Part shown: piece by piece, positions 30,828 through 42,149 of the stretch
Position numbering within the stretch: the stretch's first letter is position 1
Layout of the letters: every line of letters starts with the position of its first letter
Assembly: GCA_963920525.1 (NCBI GenBank)
Contig: OY986437.1
Location: forward strand, 26,616,363 to 26,680,362
Reading direction: 5' to 3'
DNA from: Dichetophora obliterata
Lineage: Eukaryota; Arthropoda; Insecta; Diptera; Sciomyzidae
DNA: 64,000 bases
The notes under the pieces: generated by a model
The model's input: the letters and a program-made list of their open reading frames with translations, nothing else
What the model was told of the DNA's origin: nothing
Database searches by the model: none
Position numbers and translations under genes: made by a program

Positions 30828-33800
30828 CAGGCCCGCCGAGAGGGGGGAACGGGGTGTTTCCCCCCGGGCCCGGAGTTTTGAGGGGGCCCGGATTGGCGGG
30901 TAAGTAAAGCAACAAAAAGCTGATTTTTGATTATTAAAAAATGTTTTTTGAAAAATTGTTTGACCAAAATAGCCTACTTAGATGACTACATACTGAAAAG
31001 CTTGATTGGTTGTTAAAGAAGAGAGTTTTAAGAGGGCCCGGATTGGTGGACTAGTAAAGTAACAAAAAGCTGATTTTTGATAGTTAAAAATTTTTTTTCA
31101 ACAAATGGTTTGATCAAAATAGCCCACATAGATGACAACATCCTGAAAAGCTGGTTGGTTGTAAAGAAGAGAGTTTTAAGGGGGCCCAGATTGGTGGATT
31201 AGTAAAGAAACAAAAAGCTGATTTTTGATTATTACACAATATTTTTTTCAAAAAACTGTTTGACCAAAATAGCCCATATAGATGACAACATACTAAAAAG
31301 CTGATTTGTTGTTGAAAGAGAGAAGTGCTTTTGTTTCTTATTCTTCATATTTCTTACTTTCCTTTGTATGTATCATAACGAAAATTTCTTAGAAACATTA
31401 TTAAAACAAAGCAAACAAAAAAAAAAAAGTTTAATTCATATAATAAAGACAGCTATCTATCTAGATATAATCGATGGTATGAAAGAATAAATGTTAGTCA
31501 CACATTTTTATTAGAGAGAGAGATATTGGTGTTATTTTTTCACATATATTAGTTTTGAGACTTGGCTATTTTATAAAAATATATATACAAGATTTTGGAA
31601 TAAATATATTTGGCCGAGACATCTTGATATTTGGATGACAAAAGCAGTTTAACAATTTATGCAAATCAAATGGAAGAAATTTTGCAAAGGAGGTTAGGGA
31701 AATTATTTATGGTAGTAAGAAATGCAATTTTTACTTGTTTTTATTTTTACCACAAAATCAAGATTTAGTTATGTTTTTAAAAAAGTTCAATATATATAAT
31801 ATTCAAGTCTCAATCAATATTCAAATATATATCGTCGTGGAATTGCTAAATTTTTCTGAAGGTTTTACTTCTACCGAGCGAGTTGGCAACATATATACTT
31901 TTCTATTTATTTTTGTTTAATCTTGAACACCTTCCTTTGCTCGAATTTCAAAATTACATGCTTCATTTTATTTTAGAAATATGTTTTCATTTCCTATTGG
32001 GGCACAACGTTAAAAGTAATGAAAACATTCATAAGAACTTAATATACTTAAAGCTCAAAGCTGATCACAGTGGAATATTTGACAAATAAAATGCGTATAT
32101 TTCTTATGTGAAAGTTTGAAAAGTTATCCATTATATAAAATATAAAGTTTATTTTAAACTAATATAAAATATTAGCTATCAGAAATTATTCATATCAAAT
32201 AGCTAATATTTTAAAAAAGTATTTACAAATTTGTAAATGTTTTTACAAATAAAAATTATTCAAAATATTCTATTGCGATATGTTATGAAGATCATGAAAA
32301 TGTGTTTGCTATGTTATCCTTATTCAATTAAACATTGAAAACGTATGAGTACATTTTACCATGTATGGATAAATTTTATACGTAGAACTTTTATTCTAGT
32401 ATCTGCAAGTTTGACACACTGTATATTGCGTTCAAGGTTAACTTTAAAACGACTCATCCAATAAAATACCATTGCATCAGTTGAGTTATTTTTAAATAGA
32501 GTTGCCATGTTTTATTTAAAACATTCCTCTTTAACTTACGAATAAATGAAGGATTTCACTGATGTATAAACTATATCATTATTATAAGATACAAAAATAA
32601 TATATCCTTGTTAACTTACTTAAAAAATTTGCAACAATTTTTTATTAAAGTAGCAAACTCTTCAAAAAATTAATTTCAAAATGTCTACCTTATTTCTTGT
32701 CATTCTTACCTATCTCATCAAAAATAAACGTTTTTGTTTTTGGCTAAAAACACAAGTCTTGCATGTTTCATTATTGTTGTCAGCTTTAGGTTTTATCAAG
32801 GCCTTAATTTCTGCTGAGTATGTAATATTGCGAGTGAATATTACAATATGCAAGAAAAAACAGATCCCAGAAATCGAAAATGTTCGAGAAAAGGACTGCA
32901 GTTAATTGTTTTTGTTGTAATTTTGAGTGGCTTAAAAAATTGAGTTATTCGACTCGAAAATCTAGTAGAAGTTTACTATTCGTGCTGTGCTGACAAGAAT
33001 ATTTGTCGAAAAAATAAGTTCAATACAAAACCAACTTCCGTTTATTTAGAGGTAAGTTTTTTCTTTATTTATACGACAAAAATATTGGCATTAGTTCAAT
33101 TTCGAAATAATAAAAGCTACGTTTTTTTTAAACGTTGAAGATGTCTAGTACATAGTATTCTGTATGGTATAAAATTTTTAGAAAATTGCTTAAATATTTC
33201 TGATCGTATGAAGATACTTATGTATATAATCATTGAAATTTGTTAATGATAAAAATGAACCTTCAAATGATGTTAGTGTCAATTTGACACTATTTGTAAA
33301 AATAACTTTTTTTATGGTTAAATTCTCTATAGCGTAGAAACCAATGGTAAATTTTTTTGAAAAATAAAATTCCAATAGATAAATCCATTTGTTTTAGTGA
33401 CAAGTTTCTATATAATTACCCAAATTTACATTTATTATATTTTTAAAATTTCTTAAATTTTTTTACAAATAGGTGTAGCATTTTAAAGTGTTTGATTATT
33501 TTGGTAATTTTATTACTGTAGAAGAGCAGTTTCTTAAAATCCGCAATACGAGTATATTTACATAGTTCAAATTATATATATAAAACACCTTTTGTATTTT
33601 ATTAAAAAACAGTTTTTTTGGACATATAACAGAAATTTCTGGTTATAAGCATACCAAATATCTTTTACGTTACAAAAAATTTAAATCGTTTGAAGGTAAA
33701 ATTATTCGATCATCAACTAATTTTAAAAATTTTGTAAAAGTTACAGAAAATTTTATGTACAGAGCCCGAGTTAGCAAAAAAATTAAATTTTAATGTAATT

Positions 33801-34193
33801 ATTGATTGTTTTGTCTCTGCCAAAGCAAGAAAAATAAATTTGAATAAATAAGAAGAATAAAAACGCAGAATAAAAATATTGTTATAATAACACAAATATT
33901 CAGTAGATTTAAATTATTTGGAGTGTCACATAGAAACGTTAGATAGAGACAATTAATACAACAACAACGACAATAGAATATGTTTCACTTGTCATGGTGC
34001 ATGGCTTAAAGATAACTATGGAAAATAAATAATAGCTTAGATAAATTAAATACATTTATAAATTTTAATTTTAAATAAATAAATTTTCGCCATGATTTAT
34101 TTTCTTATTAATTTTTTTTTTGTGTTAAAAACATTTTCAGAGGGGCCCGTATGCTGTAACCCCCGGGCCGGAACTGGGTTCTCTGCGGGCCTG
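30828..34193. mobile_element. hAT element, 3366 bp, nested, no recognisable transposase
   Basis: The ends are CAGGCCCGCCGAGAG and, on the complement, CAGGCCCGCAGAGAA. It is flanked by the perfect 8-bp duplication AATATTCC (30820-30827 and 34194-34201). The GC-rich ends stand out against a very AT-rich interior. Short frames (31735-31920, 31883-32089, 32681-32905) show no hAT dimerisation or RNase H motifs, so the element is either deeply decayed or filled with unrelated sequence. Confidence 0.9.
30873..31322. repeat. Three tandem ~150-bp units inside the hAT left end
   Basis: Units start at 30873, 31024 and 31171. Each runs from AGTTTT(G/A)AG(G/A)GGGCCCGGATTGG through AAAAAGCTGATTTTTGATTA to TTGACCAAAATAGCC and ATGACAACATACTGAAAAGC. 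The first unit overlaps the GGGCCCGG terminal motif, so each unit carries a copy of subterminal hAT sequence. Confidence 0.9.
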
Positions 34194-34440
34194 AATATTC
34201 CTATTATTTAGCTCGTAAAAAGATGAAAAAAGCATACCTTTGATCTTTACCTGCGCTACTTACGTTTTGCAAGCTTGTACAAAGAAAAAATTGTTGCGCT
34301 CCTGTTCGGCCTAAAAATTTTTTTTTGTAATCCCTTGAAGGTTTTTAAGCCTTTATATATTCTATTAATATTCTTTTTATTAAAAAAATAAAAGAGGAAA
34401 AACCATAAATTTGATTTTTTTTCGGTTGTTTTTTTTTATA

Positions 34441-34740
34441 AAATAGGCCAAACAAATTTTTTTTGCTTTTCTTCGGCACAAAATCGAAAATCCAACTCAC
34501 TTCCATGTCAAATATCTCTCTCGAAATTTATTTTTATCATGTTGGTTTATCTTTTTTTTCATAGAAACAAATGATTGTCCAATTGATTTTTTTCTTATAA
34601 AATAGGCCAACAAATTCGTTTGCTTTTATTCGACACTAAATAGAAAATCCAACTAAGTTTTATGTCGAATATCTCTCTAAATTTTTCTCTCTATCATGTT
34701 GGTTCATCGTTTTTTACAGATCCAAACGATTTGATTTAAA
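34441..34740. repeat. Tandem duplication, ~160-bp unit, two copies
   Basis: AAATAGGCCAAACAAATT through AAATCCAACT, ATGTCAAATATCTCTCT and TATCATGTTGGTT recurs at 34601 with scattered differences. Confidence 0.85.
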
Positions 34741-35179
34741 AAGAAAAGTGTTGCAAAATAAATATTTAAATTACTTTCTGACGTCTCCAATATATTGGGC
34801 AAATCCACTGAAAGGGTTAAGAAGAAATGCTCTATGCAATTTTACTTGATATATCTATAAGTCTTTCAAAAAAATCTGCCTAAATTTGACTACAAAAACC
34901 ATAATTAGTTCGCCACCAAAAAAATTACCTTTTATTTGGGGTAAAAAAAATTTAAAAAGTTCAAGTATCTATAGAAAAAACATCGTCTTCAGAGTATTTA
35001 ATGACCCTACGCATCATGTGCTAGATATCTATGACAAAATATAAAAGATTTCAAAGAATAGATCACAATTTATTAGCAAAATCAATGGTAGAGCCCGACC
35101 AAATAAGTTTAATTAATGTCAAATTAAAAAAAATCTGAAATAATTGATCGATTTCGGTCAAGGTCATAAATAATTGAAC

Positions 35180-35545
35180 ATTTGGTTGTGCACATAGCAA
35201 CCTTTCAGTTAAAACACTAGCTTCTAGCGAAACAAAATTCGTTTCAATTCTATGGTGCATTTTGGCAGACTCGTCGAACTCCAATGAATATCGAAAAAAA
35301 AGAATCAACTATAATAGACGGCAACCCTGGTAGAGTTAAAGGCTTGAACCAAAAATAGCTACTGCTTTGATGTCATATGATCAAGTGGCCGAAGAGAACG
35401 TTAAAATTCTTACGAATTTGTTCAAACAGGTGTCAAATCATATAAAACTTTAACAGTGGGTTGGTCACAGCTGAATCACTCAATACTACTGAAGAGGAAA
35501 TGTAGCAATTTCCGAAACAGGCTGTCTAGTCTGCTAGCATTTTCT
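35180..35545 (+). repeat. Second copy of the 15.2-16.4 kb repeat, without the nested element
   Basis: CATTTGGTTGTG, TTTCAATTCTATGGTGCAT, TGGTAGAGTTAAAG and ACTACTGAAGAGGAAATGTA, ending GGCTGTCTAGTCTGCTAGC, align in order with 15290-15505 joined to 16271-16428. The left terminal repeat is missing. The sequence across the 15507 insertion point is continuous here (GATCAAGTGGCCG). Confidence 0.85.
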
Positions 35546-35814
35546 TAAACGCCATCGCGACTATTTGCTATAACTTCATTAATATTTTGATTTTTTGATC
35601 TGAATTTTGTACAGTATATTGTTCTTTTAAAATACATTAAGAAAAAGAAATTAAGTGAAACTAGAACACCAGACTACATGCTTAAGCAAAACTTTTTCTA
35701 AATACAAAAATATTGTTTCTTGATGTGTCCGCAGTGTATGCTTGCATTAAGAATTTATTGCCTCAATTTCAGTTTTGCTTCAGCTACTATAAGTTGACCA
35801 TAAAAAAACGAAAC

Positions 35815-37108
35815 CAGGCTTACACTAAATGGAAAAGATTGCCGACAGACTTGTACTGGGAAGCATAAAAGACAGCTCGAAATGAGGCCAATTCGGTTGT
35901 AAAGGATGCCAAGAAAAATTTCTACAAGTCAAAACATAACATAACGCTTTCCTCCAAGCAACTTTGGAAAAATTTAAAATAAATTGGAGTGTGCAACAAA
36001 CAGTTGCCTAAGTGTCAGATTGACCCAGATGCTCTTAATGACTTTTTTGTCTCTGACTCACAGCCCGTTGTAAACTGTAATCAAAACAGAGCGAATTCTG
36101 TCAATATTATAAGCAATTTTGAGTTTTCCAGCGTATCGGAATAAGAAGTAGCCAGGTCTATAATGAGAATTAAATCCAGTGCTCTTGGAGAAGATGGTAT
36201 AAATATAAGGTTTATAAAAATGATTTTGCCTTACATTTTGAGTCCGTTAACGCACATCATTAACCACTGCTTTACTAGCTCGTCCTATCCTAAAATGTGG
36301 AAAGTAGCAACAATTATTCCCATTGTAAAAAAAGCTAGAGCATCTAAACCATCTGATTTTCGACCTATAAGCTTGTTATCATCTCTTTCTAAAGTCTGTG
36401 AGTCACTAATGGCAGATCAGGTCTCAGCGAATGAAGACCTAGATGCAATTAATAAGTGGGCGATAAGTAACAAGCTCAAACTAAATCCATTAAAATCTTT
36501 CGTGTTGCCAATATCAAAAAGTCGTTATTCAGTTGAAGATATTCCTGCCGTATATATAAGTACTACACCACTAAAGTCTGTTGAAAAGATAACCAACCTT
36601 GGATATCGGATTAACACATCACTTTCATGTGTAGACCATATTAACTATGTTGTAAGCAAAATATACTTTGTCTTAAGAAATCTGCGAATGACTGCTCAGA
36701 TCACACCAACAGAAACTCGTCGTAAGCTAGTAATACAATTTACATAAACTGCAAGTGGCGTTAAACTATGCGGGCCGTTATGTGTATGGTCTCAGAAGAT
36801 TTAGCCATGTTACTGGTCTAAGCACCCGAATTCTGGGATGCAATGTGGAACATTATTTAAAGGCGAGAAATTACATATTCCTGCATAAGCTGATACACTC
36901 AAAAACTCCAAACTATCTATATTCTAAACTTCAGTTTTGTTTATCAGCCAGAAGCTTAAATTTGGTAGTTCCTCCCTTTAAATATTTAAATTCCTCAAGA
37001 CTTTTTTTCGTAAGCACCATTAGATTGTGGAACTCCTTGCCGAGGTACCTTAAATCTATTTCCAACGCACAAAACTTCAAGCAATTAATATCTGCACATT
37101 TTTCTTGA
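35815..37108 (+). pseudogene. Non-LTR reverse transcriptase relic with internal deletion
   Basis: The order is that of a non-LTR pol ORF. First AYTKWKRLPTDLYWEA, then (after stops) KDAKKNFYKSKHNITLSSKQ at ~35905, a pre-RT linker. The fingers of the RT follow: SSALGEDGINIRFIKMIL, then MWKVATIIPIVKKAR and SDFRPISLLSSLSKVCE (36290-36405). The frame then jumps to LDAINKWAISNKLKLNPLKS and TNLGYRINTSLSCVDHINYV, so the RT core with the YxDD box is deleted. A further phase change at ~36750 leads to the C-terminus, RYVYGLRRFSHVTGLSTRIL to TIRLWNSLPRYLKSIS, ending at 37108. Clade is not certain (CR1/Jockey supergroup). The ~350 bp after the stop may be its 3' region. Confidence 0.85.
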
Positions 37109-37464
37109 ATTCTCGTTTCTCTTTTACTTTCTCTCTTCTTCTCATTTAACTCTTTTTTATTTAATTATTCATTAGATATAAGTTTTTGTTGATTTTATTA
37201 TTTTAATTAAACTACTTTTAGAATTTAACTTAAGTGATTTTTAAATATAAATTTAATATCTGTTTGTCTCTTTTTCATTCTGATCTTATGTTTGTTCGAG
37301 ATATATTATATCTACTATTTTATTGTGCGCAAAAGAATAACTATTTCTTATGTACTAATATATGAAAAAAGCCAAATTACAAATTACTAGAATGAAGGAA
37401 TTATCGTTTATCATCATTATTCTAGTTTCAATAAATCATAATTAAACTGATTATTACAAAAATA

Positions 37465-38316
37465 TATATTAGATTATTGGTAGTTAAACGAGCTATAGGT
37501 CAGATTTTTTTTTTTTCTTAATTTATTTAATATAAATTTAAATTCCAATATTTCGTTTTTCGTTGAAAAACATCATCAGGGAAAACACTAAAAAATATAC
37601 AATAATTACAAATTACAATATAATCACATAACATAATATTTAAAATACATGAACTTACAAAAATTAAATAAATATACTGAATTTACATTGATTTTTTAAA
37701 AAAACATTTGAGAAACGATATGACAAAAAACATAAGAACATCTAGCCTGAATAAACAACACTTGACGACGGACTTTGATGACTAATTATTGTTAGTTTTG
37801 TCTTATAATGTTTTGTTTATTTGTTTGCTCTTTATTTATTAGGTGTCTGTAGATGTGAGCGCAATTGTCCGTGTCAGTCTTAAAATTCAATCTCAATTGT
37901 TTAGGGACGTTAATAATGTGTAGCATTTCAAGCATGTATCGTCTCCTATAATTTTTCTCTTGTTGCAGAACTTTTGTTTTGTCAAAATCAGGAGCGTGTC
38001 CAGACTTCGTACAATGGGCTGCTAATGCTGTTTTTTGTTCTAAAGGTTTGTCCAGTGCTTTAAAGTCTGACTTATGTCCTGCTCAAAATCAATGTAAATT
38101 CAGTATATTTATTTAATTTTTGTAAGTTCATGTATTTTAAATATTATGTTATGTGATTATATTGTAATTTGTAATTATTGTATATTTTTTAGTGTTTTCC
38201 CTGATGATGTTTTTCAACGAAAAACGAAATATTGGAATTTAAATTTATATTAAATAAATTAAGAAAAAAAAAAAAATCTGACCTATAGCTCGTTTAACTA
38301 CCAATAATCTAATATA
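37465..38316 (-). mobile_element. Penelope-like element fragment between ~231-bp inverted arms
   Basis: The arms 37465-37695 and 38085-38316 are reverse complements, nearly perfect apart from a one-base length difference. They enclose 389 bp that encode, on the minus strand, the C-terminus of a Penelope-type endonuclease. Head-to-head terminal repeats are a known product of Penelope insertion. The outermost bases TATATTAGATTATTGG form part of both arms, so no simple target duplication is visible. Confidence 0.8.
37792..38088 (-). pseudogene. Penelope GIY-YIG endonuclease C-terminal fragment
   Basis: The minus strand is open for ~98 codons to TAA at 37792. It contains HKSDFKALDKPLEQKTALAA, HCTKSGHAPDFDKTKVL, then QQEKNYRRRYMLEMLHIINV and RLNFKTDTDNCAHIYRHL. 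TALAAHxxxxGHxxDF, the RxxLEMxHI block and LNxxTDxxxxxxIYxxL are the order seen after the GIY-YIG core in Penelope-like elements. The GIY-YIG signature itself and the whole reverse transcriptase are missing because the right arm begins upstream. The open frame suggests modest age. Confidence 0.85.
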
Positions 38317-38319
38317 AAA

Positions 38320-38867
38320 AAGGTCAAAAATTTAATAAATTAAAAATATATATTTCTTATTAAAACTATTTTCTAATTAGTTTTATTTGCAGAATCCAAG
38401 TAAATTTGATTGATTTGACATAATCTTGAATCAAGAAAAATTATTTTTCAATATAAGAGAATTATTTTTTTTCGTGAACCCTCTCTTCCTTTTTTATTTG
38501 CATTCAGAAATTTGTAAGTATAACCTACACCTTTCCATACTAAAAACAACATATTGTTTATGTTTTGAAATTGAACGTGATTTTCCTTTTCTTCATTTTG
38601 ATTTAATCATTTAAGAAAAGCTCTGGCAAATTCCAGAACTTTTATAAGAAATTTTTTAAGAAGAAATAAGAGAACTTTTTGTAAACGAAAAAATTTGGGT
38701 AAGTTTTGAAAGTTGTGCTGCATTCACTGTTCGTTCAAAAAAGAAATATGTAGACTTCTTAAGAAATTGTTTTGAAAATATCCTCTTGAAACATTTGTGA
38801 AACAAAGTTTTTAAAAAAAGTATAAAATTGGAGCATTCAAAAAAATTTCGAATTGAAATAAGTATAA
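38320..38867. other. AT-rich spacer, nothing recognised
   Basis: Short frames only, without family features. Confidence 0.4.
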
Positions 38868-38870
38868 TCA

Positions 38871-39085
38871 GGCAAGTTCTGCATTTTACTTCCGAGTGAA
38901 AGTGAAATTGAATCATTATTAAATTCGATATTCAATGGTCTAAATATCACTATTTTCGTTAAAACAACTTATTATAGTAATAAATTCAATAAATAAATTA
39001 ATACAAAACGAAAAAAGTGATATCTAGACCACATAATATCGGATTCAACTTCACTTTTACTCGGAAATGAAATGCAGCACCTGCC
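38871..39085. mobile_element. 215-bp MITE-like inverted repeat
   Basis: The arms begin GGCAAGTTCTGCATTT and, on the complement of the right side, GGCAGGTGCTGCATTT. They continue as CTTCCGAGTGAAAGTGAA... for ~85 bp around a ~45-bp centre. TCA flanks both sides (38868-38870 and 39086-39088) and may be a 3-bp target duplication. Confidence 0.75.
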
Positions 39086-39089
39086 TCAA

Positions 39090-40560
39090 TGGAAGAAGAA
39101 AAAAGATAAAATAATATTTTAATATTTTTTTAATAATAAATAAGAAAAACAAAAGGCATCCAATTGTTATAGTATAAAAGTTATTGCCAATTTTACCGGT
39201 TTCAAAGCAGACAATTTTAAAAAATGTCTACAAAAATGTTTTATAGATAATAAACAAAATATGATTTTTCTCAAAAATAAAGAAATAATTCTAAAATCAA
39301 ATATGCTGAACAGAAATTGAATATAAATGCTTACATATAAAAAAAAGATTGTTTCTAATTTGTCTTAAATTATGATATAAATATAAATTCTAAAAAGCAA
39401 TTAACAACACTATTCGATAAATTTATGCATGTTGATTACATCCTGAAAATATAATAAAGGTAAAATACAAAAAATATTACCATCTATATCATTAAGTCTT
39501 CATAAGTCGTTTTTTTTTTATACATAAACAAAAAAAAAATCAGGACAAATAAGGCATTCATAATTTTCAACATGAAAGAATAAAGCAAAAATAAAAACAA
39601 ACTATAGTTCACTGAACTGCACTACAGTTGTTTGGTCATCATTTTGGCTTCTCTTCCAAAATGGTCTACTTTCAAAAATAGTGACTCGTATTTTAACAAA
39701 TTATCATAGTAACAACAAAACACCTATCGTGCTGACACTTTAAAAACATCCGTCCCGCCACACGTCATCGAAATTCCATAGCAAAATTTCTACATGGTAC
39801 AAAACCATTTCATTGTAAACTTAAAGCCTCTTATGGTCAACATTCAGCCTACCATCGTCGTAGGCTTCTTCATATCATGAAGCGTGCCAAATCTTTGTTT
39901 ACATGGCGCTAGCCACACCGGCTTCTGCGACTTGGTAGACCGCATGTGACGCATACCTAGCAACAACATACCTAGCAGAGAAGCTATGTTTAAAAGAGAC
40001 CAAAGAAAAAATGTTGACCCTCAGCAATGTCAGGGTTGCACTTGAGTTTAGCTGCAGGTAGAAGTAGTAGTTATAATAGACATAGTAGTCATTGCACTCA
40101 AATCAAATTAAAATTTAAAGTTACCAACCAAACAAACTGTTTATTATAACTGTTTATTTTTGAAGATATTTATGTCAATTTCCGGCTGGTCTTAAAAGTA
40201 TTTCAAGTTTAAGGTCGCCTAGCATTAATTTGTTTCTTGTTTTTTTCTCCAAACTTCCGCTATAGACGTTGGTGTGTGAATTTTAAGTATCATTTGTGAA
40301 ATGTTATTTTAGATGATTAAAATATTTTAAAAATCTATTAAAACATGCTCGTGCATAGGAGCCACGCAGAGCACCAGTTGCTAAAGTTCATTTTTATTTA
40401 TTTTGAGATATTTAGATGTTTGCAAAAATCCTTATGTAAAATTCAAGGAATTAATTACAACTTTTGTTCAGAAAAAAGATAATAAGCAAAGAAAAAGTTA
40501 TTTATACATCTTAACACAATACATTTATTTCCAAAAAAGGTCAAGAAAATGGCTTACTTG
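39090..40560. other. No gene recognised; complexity rises at 39600-40050
   Basis: Mostly AT-rich DNA. The 39600-40050 part is clearly less AT-rich (for example CATCCGTCCCGCCACACGTC), but no open frame, promoter or inverted ends could be tied to it. Confidence 0.4.
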
Positions 40561-40571
40561 TACAAAGGCTT

Positions 40572-41180
40572 GGACTTACGTAGTTTATGTTGCATGCGAA
40601 CTTTTTAAAAATTTTCGCTTTTTAGCTTGTCTTAGATTATGGAAAGCTTTTTAAAATGTTCGATTTTTAGCTAACTTTAGATTATGGAAAGCTTTTTTCC
40701 TAATTTGTTATTTTCTTAATTTTTGTTTTGCTTATAAAAGCAGAAAAATTATCATTTGGCGATTTCCTTCAGAAATACCCAGTCTGTAGTAATTTTGGAC
40801 TTACGTTGTTTGTGCTTTAAACTTCTTTTAGAAATTTTGCTTTTCAGCCTATTTAAGATCATGGAAAGCGTTTCCCATAATATTTTTATTTGAAATTTTT
40901 TAGTTTTGCTTATAAAAGTAAAACGAATTAATCCTTTGGCGATTTCCTTACGAAATGCCCTGTCTGTAGTAATTGTGGACTTACGTTGTTTGTGCTCCAA
41001 ACAAATTTGAGAATAAGTCAAAGCAAAAACAAAGTATTGCATATTATTCATAGATAATGAAACGTTACAGTTTCCAACTCGGATACCTCAAAAAATTTTA
41101 TTTTGTTGTTCACATTTATGCTTATAACTCCATTAAGGAAAAAATTGGACTTACGGCACTTATGCTCTGCGCAGCAGATA
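40572..41180. repeat. Diverged tandem repeats of ~170-225 bp
   Basis: GGACTTACGTTGTTTGTGCT-like blocks start at about 40570, 40797, 40978 and 41150, with shared intervening words ATTATGGAAAGC / GATCATGGAAAGCG, TTTGCTTATAAAAG and TTTGGCGATTTCCTT. Overlapping minus-strand frames arise from the repetition. Confidence 0.8.
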
Positions 41181-41459
41181 TGAGAAGCAGCACAACAAAA
41201 CCGGATAAATCCACTTTTAGCCCAAGCTAAAAGCTTTTATTTCTATTCGGCATTCTAACCATCACTATGTATGGTAATATCAATAAATATTGACGCATGG
41301 TAAAACATCATAGCCAGGTCTAGGAACTCGATGACATGACATCTTTTTTCTGCTGCTTCTAAGACATTTCCTGGTTGTTTAGAACGTCCATTTACGTTTC
41401 CTAAATTCCAAATATGAAAAGTTTTAAGATAATTTTTGTCATTTTTCATCGTTTTTTAT

Positions 41460-41640
41460 CGGTTTTAGATTTCAGGTAATTTTTACTAGATTTAGGGCAT
41501 TTTTTAGTAATTTGTAGATATTTTAAGTTATTTTATTTTCATATATGGACAATTTTAATTTTTAGAACATTTTTCGGGTTTTCAGTTTATTTTAGTGTAA
41601 TTTTAAAAAATAAAATTTTTCGTTGTTTTCGTACTAAGAA
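41460..41640. repeat. TTTTTAG/GTAATTTT-rich simple sequence
   Basis: Short variants of GGTAATTTTT and TTTTAGTAATTTG recur here and again at 42350-42470, probably one old simple-sequence array interrupted by the palindrome at 41898. Confidence 0.55.
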
Positions 41641-41897
41641 ATGTAAAAATGCAAATGTAAAATGCAAAACATTATCTCTCGAAAATGAAGTTGCTTTCTT
41701 TATAGACCTCTATGAAAAAAAGCTTTGCGCGTGGTGAAACTGAAGAAAGGGTATGTAGAAAGATGAAACAAGTATTAGATAAAAACTCAGGATATGCTAC
41801 TTTTTATTAACTCTATTTTTATGCTATATTATGCTGAAACATTGAAGGGTAAAAATTTTAATACAATGTAATTAGAAGAGAATCTTACATCCGAGGA

Positions 41898-42143
41898 CAT
41901 ATCGAGCCATATCTGCACAAAAAGCATAAGCGCCATTTAGAAAACTTTACTGAAGAAGGTTTTCTTAATTATCTTTGTTGTATTAACTGGTATTTATGTG
42001 GAATTCAGTATATAAGTAACTGTTATATACCTTATTTCCACATAAATACCATTTAATACAACAGAGATAATTAAAAAATACCATCTTCTGTAAAATTTTC
42101 TTAATGGCGCTTAAGCTTTTTGTGCGGATATGGCTCGATATTG
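41898..42143. repeat. 246-bp palindrome
   Basis: The left half begins CATATCGAGCCATATCTGCA and the right half is its complement, TGCGGATATGGCTCGATATT. The pairing extends inward through AAGCGCCATT, AATTATCT and TGGTATTTATGTGGAA to a small loop (GTATATAA-GTAACTG-TTATATAC). There are scattered mismatches. Confidence 0.88.
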
Positions 42144-42149
42144 TCTAAA

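Larger units (their letters stand above)
30771..34816. mobile_element. Second TTAA-flanked element (non-autonomous piggyBac-like), split by a hAT insertion
   Basis: TTAA at 30767-30770 and 34817-34820 flanks ends reading CCCTTTCAATGG and, on the complement, CCCTTTCAGTGG. Only 57 bp at the left and ~620 bp at the right belong to this element; the rest is the nested hAT element. The right part contains a 160-bp tandem duplication (34441-34740). No transposase remains. Confidence 0.8.

Noticed and set aside
40752..41051. 99-codon minus-strand frame with an internally repeated peptide
   Set aside because: The peptide repetition reflects the DNA tandem repeat; no start context or family features.
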